From NCBI GenBank assembly GCA_025362495.1, contig JANYGI010000139.1, positions 27,374 to 91,373 on the forward strand: 64,000 nucleotides of DNA. Reading direction: 5' to 3'. The DNA is from Byssovorax sp. Lineage in GTDB: Bacteria > Myxococcota_A > Polyangia > Polyangiales > Polyangiaceae. The position numbers and the translations under genes were made by a program. Below are positions 16,433-24,099 of the stretch, in pieces; position 1 is the first letter of the stretch, and every line of letters starts with the position of its first letter. The notes beneath the pieces are model-generated. The model was not told the origin of the DNA. It saw only the letters and a program-made list of their open reading frames with translations, and did not search any database.

Positions 16433-17898
16433 GCGCGCTTCGATTCACCTCTCTCTCGCTGGGCGCGCTCGGTGCGCTGCTGTCCATCTCCGCGTGCGGC
16501 GGTGACACCACCCCGGGCCTGCAAGGGCCGCAGTTCCACGTCGAGATCCTCACCGTCAACGGGAACCCGCTGCCCGCGCCCGACGCGCCGCTGCCGGCCA
16601 ACGGCGGCAAGGTCACCGAGACGTGGACGTTCACCATCGAGGCGCGCACCGCGAGCGGGGAGCCGGATCCGAGCTTCGACGGCGTCGTCCGCCTCAGCAG
16701 CAAGCCGGGCGCCATCTCCAAGGTCACCGGCGAGGGCGCCGTCGGCCGCAACCTCCGCCTCAAGGGCGGCAAGGCCAGCGGCTCTGTCGAGCTCACGGCC
16801 GTGTACGGCCCGGCGCGCCTCTGGGTCGACGACCTCGGCTACGTGCCCGCCGAGCCCGGAAAGAAGCCCGCTTGCTCCAACGGCAAGGACGACGACGGCG
16901 ACTACCTCATCGACTTCCCGGCCGATCCCGGCTGCGCCTTCGCCGACGACGACAACGAAGAGGGCGGCACCTACGCCGCCGGCGTGTCGAACGCCGTCAG
17001 CTACGCGCTGCCCCGCGTGTCCGACGTCCAGGGCCACGGCCCGGCGACGCCGTATCCCTACGAGAGCATCGAGATCAACACCGCTGCTCCTCAGCGCCTC
17101 ATCGTCACGCGCGTCGCCAGCGACGGCTTCTACGTCACTGACATCAACGACGTCGACAAGGACAAGAAGTCGAACGGGTACAACCACCTCTTCGCCTTCA
17201 ACTTCTCCACGCCGGCGGGCATGCGCGTCTGCGACCACGTCAGCTACCTCTCGGGCACCGTGAACGAGTTCTTCGGCTTCACCGAGCTGAATTTCCCCTC
17301 GTTCCAGCTCGATATCCCCCCCGTCGGCACCATGGGTAAATGCGAGGTACCCGAGCCGACCATCATCGACGCCGCCAGGCTCGCCAGCCCGGTCGAGATG
17401 GAGAAGATCGAGAGCGCCCTCGTGCGCGTCGTCGGCTACCACGTCGCGGCGAATTTCGGCCCGAAGCCCGTCGTCAACAACGTGTTCACCCCCGACTCTT
17501 CCAACTGCGATCTCAACGGCGACGGCCAGGTCGACTTCACCCTCAAGAACGAGGGGAGCTGCTCCGACGCCTGCTCGAAGAACCCCGAGTGCAGCGAGTG
17601 GACGTCGTACTCGGCGCGCGGCAACTACAAGGTCTCGAAGAGCGCGAGCGACATGATCCAGATCCAGACTGGCACCGTGTCGACGTTCGATCCCGTCGCC
17701 AACAAGGGCCTCCCGCTCGACGCGGTGACTGGCACTCTCCGTAACTTCTCGGGCGGCTCGCTCAACTGGACGATCGAGACGCGCTGCCCCGACGATCTCG
17801 CTTGTGGCCGTGTCGGCTGCGTCCCGCAAGCCCTCCCATCCGATCAGGCGTGCGTGCGCCTGCGGACGCAAGACGACAACGATCAAGGAACGAACTAG
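16429..17898 (+). CDS. lipoprotein with nuclease-associated OB-fold-like domain
   Basis: A 489-residue lipoprotein (SISACGG lipobox). After an Ig-like N-terminal part comes an acidic NGKDDDGDYLIDFPADPGC loop, common in myxobacterial secreted proteins and probably Ca-binding. The region from RVSDVQGHGPATPYP through DGFYVTDIND, VCDHVSYLSGTVNEFFGFTE to EKIESALVRVVG resembles the OB-fold module that precedes the catalytic domain in extracellular nucleases (YhcR/ExeM type). No endonuclease catalytic domain follows; the C-terminus is Cys-rich. It may capture nucleic acid for the coupled nucleotidase. GTG start overlapping the previous stop. Function inferred. Confidence 0.7.
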   Translation: MSALRFTSLSLGALGALLSISACGGDTTPGLQGPQFHVEILTVNGNPLPAPDAPLPANGGKVTETWTFTIEARTASGEPDPSFDGVVRLSSKPGAISKVTGEGAVGRNLRLKGGKASGSVELTAVYGPARLWVDDLGYVPAEPGKKPACSNGKDDDGDYLIDFPADPGCAFADDDNEEGGTYAAGVSNAVSYALPRVSDVQGHGPATPYPYESIEINTAAPQRLIVTRVASDGFYVTDINDVDKDKKSNGYNHLFAFNFSTPAGMRVCDHVSYLSGTVNEFFGFTELNFPSFQLDIPPVGTMGKCEVPEPTIIDAARLASPVEMEKIESALVRVVGYHVAANFGPKPVVNNVFTPDSSNCDLNGDGQVDFTLKNEGSCSDACSKNPECSEWTSYSARGNYKVSKSASDMIQIQTGTVSTFDPVANKGLPLDAVTGTLRNFSGGSLNWTIETRCPDDLACGRVGCVPQALPSDQACVRLRTQDDNDQGTN

Positions 17899-17903
17899 GC
17901 GTC

Positions 17904-19922
17904 ATGTTTGACCGATCGCTCGCTGCCTCCGTGGCGGCCCTCTGCCTCACGACCGCCATCGCGGTCCCCGCCCTCGCCGACGATGTTCCTGCGGCTCCCA
18001 CCCCCACGGTGCCTGTCCCGGCCGTCGCGCCGGCGCAGGATCTCCGCGACAAGGCTCGCACGGCGATGACGGCTGGCGACACCGCCGGCGCGTGCTTGCT
18101 CTTCGAGCAGAGCTATCAAGCCTCCAAGGGGCCTGGCAGCGGCGTCTCTCCGGACGACGCCCTCTTCGATCTCGCCGCGTGCCACGAGAAGGCCGGCAAG
18201 GCCGCCGCCGCGACCGCCGAGTTCAGCCAGCTCGCGGCGGGCAACGGTCCTCGCGCCGTCGAGGCCAAGGCCCACGTCGCGGCGCTCACCGCGGCTCCCC
18301 CGGCGTCGCCCGTCGACACCGCGCCGGTCGTCGTCCCGGCCGTCGCCGCGGGCACGACGCTGCCGCCCGTCGAGACGCTCACGGCCCCGAAGGACGCCCC
18401 GCCGACCCGCATCGGCGACTTCATGGATACGCGCCTCTCGTGGACGTTCGGCGACGACGACATCCTCCACGCGTCGGGCCTCGCTCAGCCGTACTCGCCG
18501 AATTTCAACATCAGCGACCGCAAGCAATACCGCCTCTTCTTCGACAACCTCAACTCGCGCTTCGGCGGCCGCGAGAACCTCACCCACCTCGCGCTCTACA
18601 AGAAGATGCCCGGGTTCATCAAGAACCTGGACACCGAGGCTTCGCTCGTCGTCCGCTTCGACGTCGCCTCCCTGGCGTCGAACACCAACAACCTCAATCA
18701 GGCCATCTACGACGCGGGCACGTACATCCGCCTCACGTACCACACGGCCGGCGGGCCCGACGGCAAAGAGGGGTTGAGCCTCACCCTGTGGCCGCTCGAC
18801 ACCGATCGTTTCCGCCTCGGTTACCTCTACGACATCTCCTGGGGCGGCACGAACTCGTCGATCAACCAGTCGATCTTCCCCCGCATCCAGGGCAGCGCAC
18901 CCGGCGCCAAGCTCCAGTATTCGGGCGACGGCTGGAGCGTCTTCGCGGGCTTCAAGACGGCTTCGATCGTCCAGGTCGAGAGCACCCTCGTCCCCGGCAC
19001 GAGCGATGTCGAGGCCACGCACCAGAGCCAGGTCAACGTCGGCCTCCTCGCCGGCGGCGCGGTCGATCTCGGCGATTACATGCACCTCGACCTCGGAGGC
19101 GGCTACTTCCAGCAAGGCAAGTTCGACCTCCCCGACGTGCAGGGCAAGTCGGTTTACACCTTCGGTGGCTCGGCCCGCCTCGTCGCGCACGCCAAGGGCA
19201 TGCCGGCCCCGCAGTCGATCGACTTCCTGCTCTACAAGAACGATCCGAACAAGCCCCAGGTCATCTTCGCGCCCGAGCGATACGAGCCCGGCAAGACGAG
19301 CTGGTCGGCCAGCGTCGAGTTCTCGAACCTCCTCCAGAACGTGAAGGACTTCGACATCTCGGGCGCGACGAAGCTCCAGTCGGCGCGCGCCGCGGCCCTC
19401 CAGGCCAACCTGAAGTCGGGCTTCCTCCGCGCCAGCCTCACCGGCATCTACCGCGATCTGCCCTTCGTCGTCCGCAACCAGCCGAGCTACATCGCCTTCG
19501 AGTCGATCCCCGCGGCCGGCAGCACGACCAACGAGCTCTTCTTCGCCGCGGCGACCGACTACTACATCGAGTCGGCCCACCTCACCCCCGGCATCGGCGC
19601 TGGCCTGCAGTTCCCGGCCTCGTTCAAGTCCACCTCGACCGACACGTCGAGCGCGCCGATCGAGCGCACCGTCGTCGTGCGCGAGCAGGGCAACATCGCC
19701 ATCCTGCCGCTCAACAAGGGTGCTGTCCCGATCGTCCAGGCCCGCGTCAGCCTGAAATGGGACGTCTCGCAGATCCTGTCGGCCATCGTCTGGGCGCAGT
19801 ACGTGCTCGACAACAACGGCAGCTTCCTGGCGCGTGACCCCAACGAAGGCACGCTCGGTATCCGCACCTTCTTGAGCCCGAGCTTCTTCGGCCTCGGCAC
19901 CAGCGTTCAGGCCCGCTTCTAG
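17904..19922 (+). CDS. putative outer-membrane beta-barrel protein
   Basis: A 672-residue protein with a Sec signal peptide ending VPALADD. Residues about 40-130 have TPR-like helices (LRDKARTAMTAGDTAGACLL, LFDLAACHEKAGKAAAATAE), followed by an Ala/Pro linker. The remainder is rich in amphipathic strands (YMHLDLGGGYFQQGKFDLPD) and ends in Phe (SVQARF), the usual C-terminal signal for barrel assembly. It lies 5 bp after the OB-fold lipoprotein, so the three genes look like one unit: surface nucleotidase, OB lipoprotein and a possible outer-membrane channel. No specific family was recognised. Confidence 0.72.
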   Translation: MFDRSLAASVAALCLTTAIAVPALADDVPAAPTPTVPVPAVAPAQDLRDKARTAMTAGDTAGACLLFEQSYQASKGPGSGVSPDDALFDLAACHEKAGKAAAATAEFSQLAAGNGPRAVEAKAHVAALTAAPPASPVDTAPVVVPAVAAGTTLPPVETLTAPKDAPPTRIGDFMDTRLSWTFGDDDILHASGLAQPYSPNFNISDRKQYRLFFDNLNSRFGGRENLTHLALYKKMPGFIKNLDTEASLVVRFDVASLASNTNNLNQAIYDAGTYIRLTYHTAGGPDGKEGLSLTLWPLDTDRFRLGYLYDISWGGTNSSINQSIFPRIQGSAPGAKLQYSGDGWSVFAGFKTASIVQVESTLVPGTSDVEATHQSQVNVGLLAGGAVDLGDYMHLDLGGGYFQQGKFDLPDVQGKSVYTFGGSARLVAHAKGMPAPQSIDFLLYKNDPNKPQVIFAPERYEPGKTSWSASVEFSNLLQNVKDFDISGATKLQSARAAALQANLKSGFLRASLTGIYRDLPFVVRNQPSYIAFESIPAAGSTTNELFFAAATDYYIESAHLTPGIGAGLQFPASFKSTSTDTSSAPIERTVVVREQGNIAILPLNKGAVPIVQARVSLKWDVSQILSAIVWAQYVLDNNGSFLARDPNEGTLGIRTFLSPSFFGLGTSVQARF

Positions 19923-19935
19923 CCCTCGCGCAGAC

Positions 19936-19970
19936 GCCCTCTCGGCCGGCGATGCTGGCCTCGAGAGGGC
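19936..19970. terminator. bidirectional hairpin between convergent genes
   Basis: A 9-bp perfect stem (GCCCTCTCG / CGAGAGGGC) extended by an inner GCC/GGC, centred in the 58-bp gap between two converging genes. The position suits a shared terminator; no clear T-tract is present. Confidence 0.55.
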
Positions 19971-19980
19971 CAATCCTTCA

Positions 19981-21252
19981 CTACAGCTCCGCGCGCTTCT
20001 CGGCTTCGACTTCGATGGCGGAGAGCGCCTCCGCGAGCGCGGCGTCATCGCCGTCGGCGGCCGCCTCGATCGCTATCCGCAGCTTCGGCGCGGCGGTGGC
20101 CACGGCGGCGCCCTTCAAACGCACCTTGCCACTGGCGTCGAGCGAGGTGCCGAGCGCCACCGCGGCGCTGGCGCGCGCCGACGCCGTCAGGCTCGGATCC
20201 TCGACGATCCGGAACAGCCTCTCGGGCGCCACCGGCGCGGTGCGATGATCGGCGTTGGCGCCGCTCCCGATCGCCCGCAGGCTCTGGATCCAGTCCGACA
20301 CCGAGCGTGCCTGTCGCGCGAGCAGCGCTGTCTCCGCGGCCGGATCGCCCTCTCGGTGGCTCTCCATCGCCTCGCGGATGCGCTCGATGATCAGATCGAT
20401 GCTGGAGCTCTGGAGCGACTGCTTCGACGAGATCGGCACCCGCACCCGCGCGCCCGAGCGGAGCACGAGCTCGATCCCCCGCCACTTCTGCTTTCGCGAG
20501 TACCGATCGTCGATGAACCGCCCCACGCTCTCGATGTCACCGTAGCTCCAGAACTCTTTCTTCCCCATCCACGAGCGCAGGATACCGTCGGCGCCGACGG
20601 TGATACCCGTCCTCGTCAGGAACATGAAGCCGAGATAGGCCGCCAGGATCGGGAGCTGGATCCCCGGCCCGTGCATCCCGATCGTCCGCGTCAGCAGCCC
20701 GAGCAGCATGAACGTCCCCGCGAAGCCCACGCCGAGGACGATGGACCACAGAGGATCGGTGATGGCGCGCGAAGGCGTGGAGAACGTCGCTGCCCGCTGC
20801 GTGGCGTCGAGCCCGAGCGCGCGGAGCAGCTCGCGCCCCTCGGCCTCGTCGCGCACCCGGATTTCCATGGGAAGCTTGTTTTTACGCTGGATCCGCACGC
20901 GCGGGCCGCGCGGAGGATCGGGCACGACGAACCCGGCGCGGATCTGATCACTCGAGAGGAGCAGCCGCCCGCCCTCGAACAGCCCCTCGGGGCCAGCCTC
21001 GAAGTCGCCTGGCAGATCGGTCGTCCAGGGGTTGTGCGAGAAGGCCGCCATGCTGCCGATCACCCCGCCCACGATCAGCAGGGGGCTCATCAGCGCCATC
21101 GCCGGAAGGCCGGCCGCGGCACCGACCAGGGCGGCCACCGGGCCCAGCACCGCCGCCGACACGGCGACCGGCAAGAGCACCCGATTGCGACGGACCTCGG
21201 TGGCTTTGCCCCGAAATCGCGCCTTCGACTCCCTGTTATCGCTCAAGCTCAT
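19981..21252 (-). CDS. polytopic membrane protein with PH-like domain
   Basis: A 423-residue protein of unknown function. Two hydrophobic segments lie at about 25-45 and 52-70, then a soluble domain, another hydrophobic pair at about 165-215, and a domain reading TGITVGADGILRSWMGKKEF, WSYGDIESVGRF, VPISSKQS that has the strand pattern of bacterial PH domains. A helical C-terminal region (IERIREAMESHREGDPAAET onward) ends the protein. The ATG at 21252 has a strong GGAGGAAT ribosome site. It diverges from the Rrf2 gene. No named family is recognised. Confidence 0.75.
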   Translation of the reverse strand: MSLSDNRESKARFRGKATEVRRNRVLLPVAVSAAVLGPVAALVGAAAGLPAMALMSPLLIVGGVIGSMAAFSHNPWTTDLPGDFEAGPEGLFEGGRLLLSSDQIRAGFVVPDPPRGPRVRIQRKNKLPMEIRVRDEAEGRELLRALGLDATQRAATFSTPSRAITDPLWSIVLGVGFAGTFMLLGLLTRTIGMHGPGIQLPILAAYLGFMFLTRTGITVGADGILRSWMGKKEFWSYGDIESVGRFIDDRYSRKQKWRGIELVLRSGARVRVPISSKQSLQSSSIDLIIERIREAMESHREGDPAAETALLARQARSVSDWIQSLRAIGSGANADHRTAPVAPERLFRIVEDPSLTASARASAAVALGTSLDASGKVRLKGAAVATAAPKLRIAIEAAADGDDAALAEALSAIEVEAEKRAEL

Positions 21253-21330
21253 GATTCCTCCGGCCAGGCGCCGACGAGGGTAACCGCTCGCCAGGGATCT
21301 GTCTGCGGGCGCGCCCGCGAACGGGTATAC

Positions 21331-21359
21331 TTGACTTCTCCGATGGGGGAACGCATATC
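21331..21359 (+). promoter_or_regulatory. candidate promoter and Rrf2/IscR-like half-site
   Basis: TTGACT and CATATC are spaced by 17 bp, giving a -35/-10 pair whose predicted start is at about 21366, next to the GTG at 21367. The preceding bases form ATACTTGACT (21327-21336), which fits the left half of the IscR type-1 consensus; the right half is not recognisable. TATACT at 21326-21331 is an alternative -10. Confidence 0.4.
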
Positions 21360-21366
21360 CCGGGGC

Positions 21367-21819
21367 GTGAAGCTGTCCAACAAGGGCCGCTACGGGGTGC
21401 GGGCGCTGTTCGACATCGCCTTCCACAACGCCGGCCGCGCGACCCAGATCCGCGAGATCGCCGAGCGCGAGCTGATTCCGGCGCGCTTCCTCGAGCAGAT
21501 CTTCCAGGACCTGAAGAAGGCCGGCCTCATCGCCTCGAAGCGCGGCCCGCGCGGCGGCTACCAGCTCGCGCGCCCCGCCGCCGAGATCACCGTCGGCGAC
21601 GTGATCCGCGCGCTCGAAGGCCCCGCCCTCGTGACGCTGGGCGAGGAAGAGTCTGCCGGGCGTCGGGTCGGCCCCGACGCGACGGCCGCCGCATTCCGCG
21701 AGATTGCGGCGACCGTCGAGAAATGCTTCGACGCGATCACCATCGCCGACATCTGTGTTCGCGGCGAGGCGATGGGCGCCCTCCGCCACTCCCGTGAGCG
21801 CACCAGCTACGTGATCTGA
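21367..21819 (+). CDS. Rrf2-family transcriptional regulator
   Basis: A 150-residue winged-helix regulator. The family hallmark KLSNKGRYGVRALFDIAFH is at the N-terminus, followed by IREIAERELIPARFLEQIFQ and KRGPRGGYQLARPAAEITVG. Rrf2 proteins usually start M(K/R)LSxKGRY, so GTG 21367 is preferred over ATG 21343. Only two cysteines are present, in EKCFDAITIADIC, fewer than the three IscR uses for a [2Fe-2S] cluster; it may instead be CymR-like and sense cysteine supply through cysteine synthase. It heads the sulfur operon, ending directly at the cysK start. Autoregulation of the operon is the likely role (inference). Confidence 0.9.
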   Translation: MKLSNKGRYGVRALFDIAFHNAGRATQIREIAERELIPARFLEQIFQDLKKAGLIASKRGPRGGYQLARPAAEITVGDVIRALEGPALVTLGEEESAGRRVGPDATAAAFREIAATVEKCFDAITIADICVRGEAMGALRHSRERTSYVI

Positions 21820-22782
21820 ATGAGCACCACCACCACCCTGCCCAGGCCCTCGCATCCGCTCGTCGTCGACAGCGTGCTCGACCTCGTCGGTGATACGCCG
21901 CTGTTCGAGATCCGCCGCCTCGACGCCGAGGCGCCGCGCGGGCGCGTCTACGGCAAGGCCGAGCACATGAACCCCGGCGGCTCCGTGAAGGACCGCATCG
22001 GCCTCGCGATGATCGAGGCTGCCGAGGCCTCGGGCGAGCTGCAAAAAGGCGCGGTCGTGATCGAGCCGACGTCGGGCAACACCGGCATCGCGCTCGCCAT
22101 GGCCTGCGCCGCGAAGGGCTACCGCTGCATCCTCACCATGCCCGCGAGCATGAGCCTCGAGCGGCGCTTGCTGCTGCAAGCGTACGGCGCCGAGCTCGTC
22201 CTCACCGATCCCGAGCGGCAGATGGACGGCGCTCTCGAGAAGGCGCGCGAGCTCGCCGCGGCGACGCCGGGCGCGTTCCTGCCGTCGCAGTTCGACAACC
22301 CCGAGAACCCGCGCGCCCACGCCGCGACGACGGCGCGCGAAATCCTCCACGCGCTCGCGGGCGAGCGGATCGACGCGTTCGTCTCCTCGGTGGGTACCGG
22401 CGGCACGATCAGCGGCGTCGGCCGCGTCCTCCGGCAGGTGCGCCCGCGCCCGCGCATCATCGCCGTCGAGCCCGACGCCTCGGCGACGATCTCGCGCGGC
22501 GAGCGCGGTCCCACCAAGATCCAGGGCCTCGCTGCCGGTTTTGTCCCCGCGAACTACGATGCTTCGGTCGTCGACGAGATCCGCACCGTGACCGATCGCG
22601 CCGCGTGGGACACCAAGGGCGAGCTCGCTCGCAAGGAGGGGCTGCTGGTCGGCATCAGCGCCGGCGCCGCGGTCCGCGTGGCCCTCGACGTCGCGCGCGA
22701 GCTCGGGCCGGGCTCGGTCGTCGTCACCATCCTCTGCGACACGGGCGAGCGCTATTTCAGCCTCGACGAGCACTTCAAGTGA
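21820..22782 (+). CDS. cysK: cysteine synthase (PLP-dependent, CysK family)
   Basis: A 320-residue O-acetylserine sulfhydrylase-type enzyme. The PLP-binding lysine is K57 in NPGGSVKDR; the substrate loop PTSGNTGIALA and phosphate-binding SSVGTGGTISGVG are intact. It makes cysteine from an activated serine and sulfide. It begins immediately after the Rrf2 stop and overlaps the E1-like gene by 4 bp. A second, different cysteine synthase (24096-25046) lies downstream, so the two probably use different sulfur donors. CysK also acts as the co-repressor partner of the Rrf2 protein CymR in Firmicutes, a possible parallel here. Confidence 0.92.
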   Translation: MSTTTTLPRPSHPLVVDSVLDLVGDTPLFEIRRLDAEAPRGRVYGKAEHMNPGGSVKDRIGLAMIEAAEASGELQKGAVVIEPTSGNTGIALAMACAAKGYRCILTMPASMSLERRLLLQAYGAELVLTDPERQMDGALEKARELAAATPGAFLPSQFDNPENPRAHAATTAREILHALAGERIDAFVSSVGTGGTISGVGRVLRQVRPRPRIIAVEPDASATISRGERGPTKIQGLAAGFVPANYDASVVDEIRTVTDRAAWDTKGELARKEGLLVGISAGAAVRVALDVARELGPGSVVVTILCDTGERYFSLDEHFK

Positions 22783-23507
22783 GCGACGTGGCCTCCGCGA
22801 ACGTGGTGATCATCGGCGCCGGCGGCATCGGCGCGCCGGCGGCGATGGCCCTCGTCGCGGGGGGCGCGCGGCGGCTCATCGTCGTCGACGACGACACGGT
22901 CGAGATATCCAATCTCCACCGGCAGATCCTCTTCACCGAGGCCGACGTCGGCCGCTCCAAGCTCGACGCCTTCGCCGCCGCCGTCGAGGCCCGCGCCCCG
23001 GGCGTCGTGGTCACGCGCGTCCCCGGTCGTGCCCTCCCGTTGACGGTGGCGACCATCGTCGCCGACGCCGCGGTGGTGATCGACGCCACCGACAACTTCG
23101 CCTCGCGCTTCCTCCTCGCCGACGCCTGCGCCTTCGCGAAGGTGCCTGTCGTGCACGCCGCGGCCGTGCGCTGGCAAGCGACGGTGATGGCCGTTCCGGC
23201 GGGCGGGCGCCCCTGCTACCGCTGCCTCTTCGAGGACGTCCCGCGTGGCGACGCGCCCGACTGCGCCACGGCAGGCGTCGTCGGTCCCGTCTGCGGCGTC
23301 GCGGGCGCCCTCGCGGCCGATCGCGTCCTGCGCCTCCTCGCGGGCGACGCCTCGACGTACGGCCACATCGTCACCTACGATGGATGGCGCGACACGCTGC
23401 GGAGCGTGCCAGTCCCCGCCCGACCTGGCTGCGCCCTCTGCGGCGCGGCGCCGACGATTCACGGAATACTCGCCAGCCGTTATCTCGCACCTGCGTGCGG
23501 CCTTTGA
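22779..23507 (+). CDS. MoeB/ThiF-like E1 enzyme lacking the N-terminal arm
   Basis: A 242-residue E1-like adenylyltransferase. Nucleotide loop GAGGIG at 13-18, DDDTVEISNLHRQILF, ATP/Mg motif DATDNFASRFLL, candidate catalytic cysteine C162 in DCATAGVVGP, and a Zn site from C146/C149 and C218/C221. It should adenylate the C-terminal glycine of the CysO-like carrier encoded next. The protein starts directly at the Rossmann fold: the usual ~25-residue arm with RYxRQ, which provides the Arg finger to the partner subunit in MoeB, is absent. Frames upstream are only antiparallel readings of cysK. GTG start overlaps cysK by 4 bp. The missing arm is encoded separately at 23809-24099. Confidence 0.88.
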   Translation: MSDVASANVVIIGAGGIGAPAAMALVAGGARRLIVVDDDTVEISNLHRQILFTEADVGRSKLDAFAAAVEARAPGVVVTRVPGRALPLTVATIVADAAVVIDATDNFASRFLLADACAFAKVPVVHAAAVRWQATVMAVPAGGRPCYRCLFEDVPRGDAPDCATAGVVGPVCGVAGALAADRVLRLLAGDASTYGHIVTYDGWRDTLRSVPVPARPGCALCGAAPTIHGILASRYLAPACGL

Positions 23508-23525
23508 CCGATCAGGAGAACAGCC

Positions 23526-23807
23526 ATGGAAGCCAGCAGCACCGTTCGTATCCCCACCCCGCTCCGCACCCTCACGGCCGGCAACGACGAGGTCAAGGCG
23601 GCCGGCGCCACCGTCGCCGCCGTGATTGACGATCTCGAGAAGAACTACCCCGGGATCAAGGACCGCCTCCTCGACGAGAAGGGCGTCCGCCGCTTCGTCA
23701 ACATCTACGTCGGCGAGGAGGACATTCGCTTCCTCGAAGGCCTCAAGACCGAGCTCAAGGGCGGCGAGCAGATCACGATCGTCCCGGCGATCGCGGGCGG
23801 ATGCTGA
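23526..23807 (+). CDS. cysO: CysO-like ubiquitin-fold sulfur carrier ending in Gly-Gly-Cys
   Basis: A 93-residue MoaD/ThiS-fold carrier with the CysO-type sequence VAAVIDDLEKNYPGIKDRLL and RRFVNIYVGEEDIRFL, ending ITIVPAIAGGC. The C-terminal di-glycine is normally converted to a thiocarboxylate that donates sulfur to CysM. Here one extra residue, Cys93, follows the glycines, so the protein must be trimmed before activation, presumably by the JAMM protease encoded at 25040-25591. A clear AGGAGA ribosome site precedes the ATG. It sits between the E1 and its partial partner in one operon. Confidence 0.9.
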   Translation: MEASSTVRIPTPLRTLTAGNDEVKAAGATVAAVIDDLEKNYPGIKDRLLDEKGVRRFVNIYVGEEDIRFLEGLKTELKGGEQITIVPAIAGGC

Positions 23808-23808
23808 G

Positions 23809-24099
23809 ATGAGCGCGCGGTTCGTCCGGCAGGTGCTCCTCCCCGAGATCGGGATCGAGGGCCAGGCGCGCATCGGTCGGGCGACCGCCGCGCTCTCCGG
23901 CGCCTCGGCCGCGCACGAGATAGCCAGTCTCTACGCCGCGGGCGCCGGCTTTGGCGCCCTGGCGACGGGGCCAATCGACGTCGACGCCCTCGCGCCGGAG
24001 GCCATCGTCGCCACGCCGGCCGCGCGCGAGGTGCTCGCCGGATCGCGGGCCGCGCTCGCCGCGATCCGCGCCGCCGTGCGCTCGGGGGAGGCCTCGTGA
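23809..24099 (+). CDS. partial E1-like protein carrying the RxxRQ Arg-finger arm
   Basis: A 96-residue protein. Residues 1-50 (MSARFVRQVLLPEIGIEGQA and following) match the N-terminal arm and first helix of ThiF/MoeB; R7-Q8 correspond to the R14-Q15 pair of E. coli MoeB. The place of the ATP loop GxGGxG is taken by SGASAAHE, so it cannot bind nucleotide itself. Beyond residue 60 similarity fades into a helical tail and no catalytic Cys or Zn site exists. It starts 1 bp after the carrier gene and overlaps cysM by 4 bp, so it is kept within the operon. It may complement the arm-less E1 at 22779 or be a decayed duplicate. Confidence 0.7.
   Translation: MSARFVRQVLLPEIGIEGQARIGRATAALSGASAAHEIASLYAAGAGFGALATGPIDVDALAPEAIVATPAAREVLAGSRAALAAIRAAVRSGEAS

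Noticed and set aside
19981..22773. A 930-codon minus-strand frame extending the membrane protein gene across rrf2 and cysK
   Set aside because: The upstream part is the antisense reading of two clear plus-strand genes; the ATG at 21252 has a strong ribosome site and starts the recognisable protein.
22605..22778. Upstream extension of the E1-like frame that might restore the missing N-terminal arm
   Set aside because: It is the out-of-frame reading of cysK, Arg/Gly/His-rich, with no RYxRQ motif.
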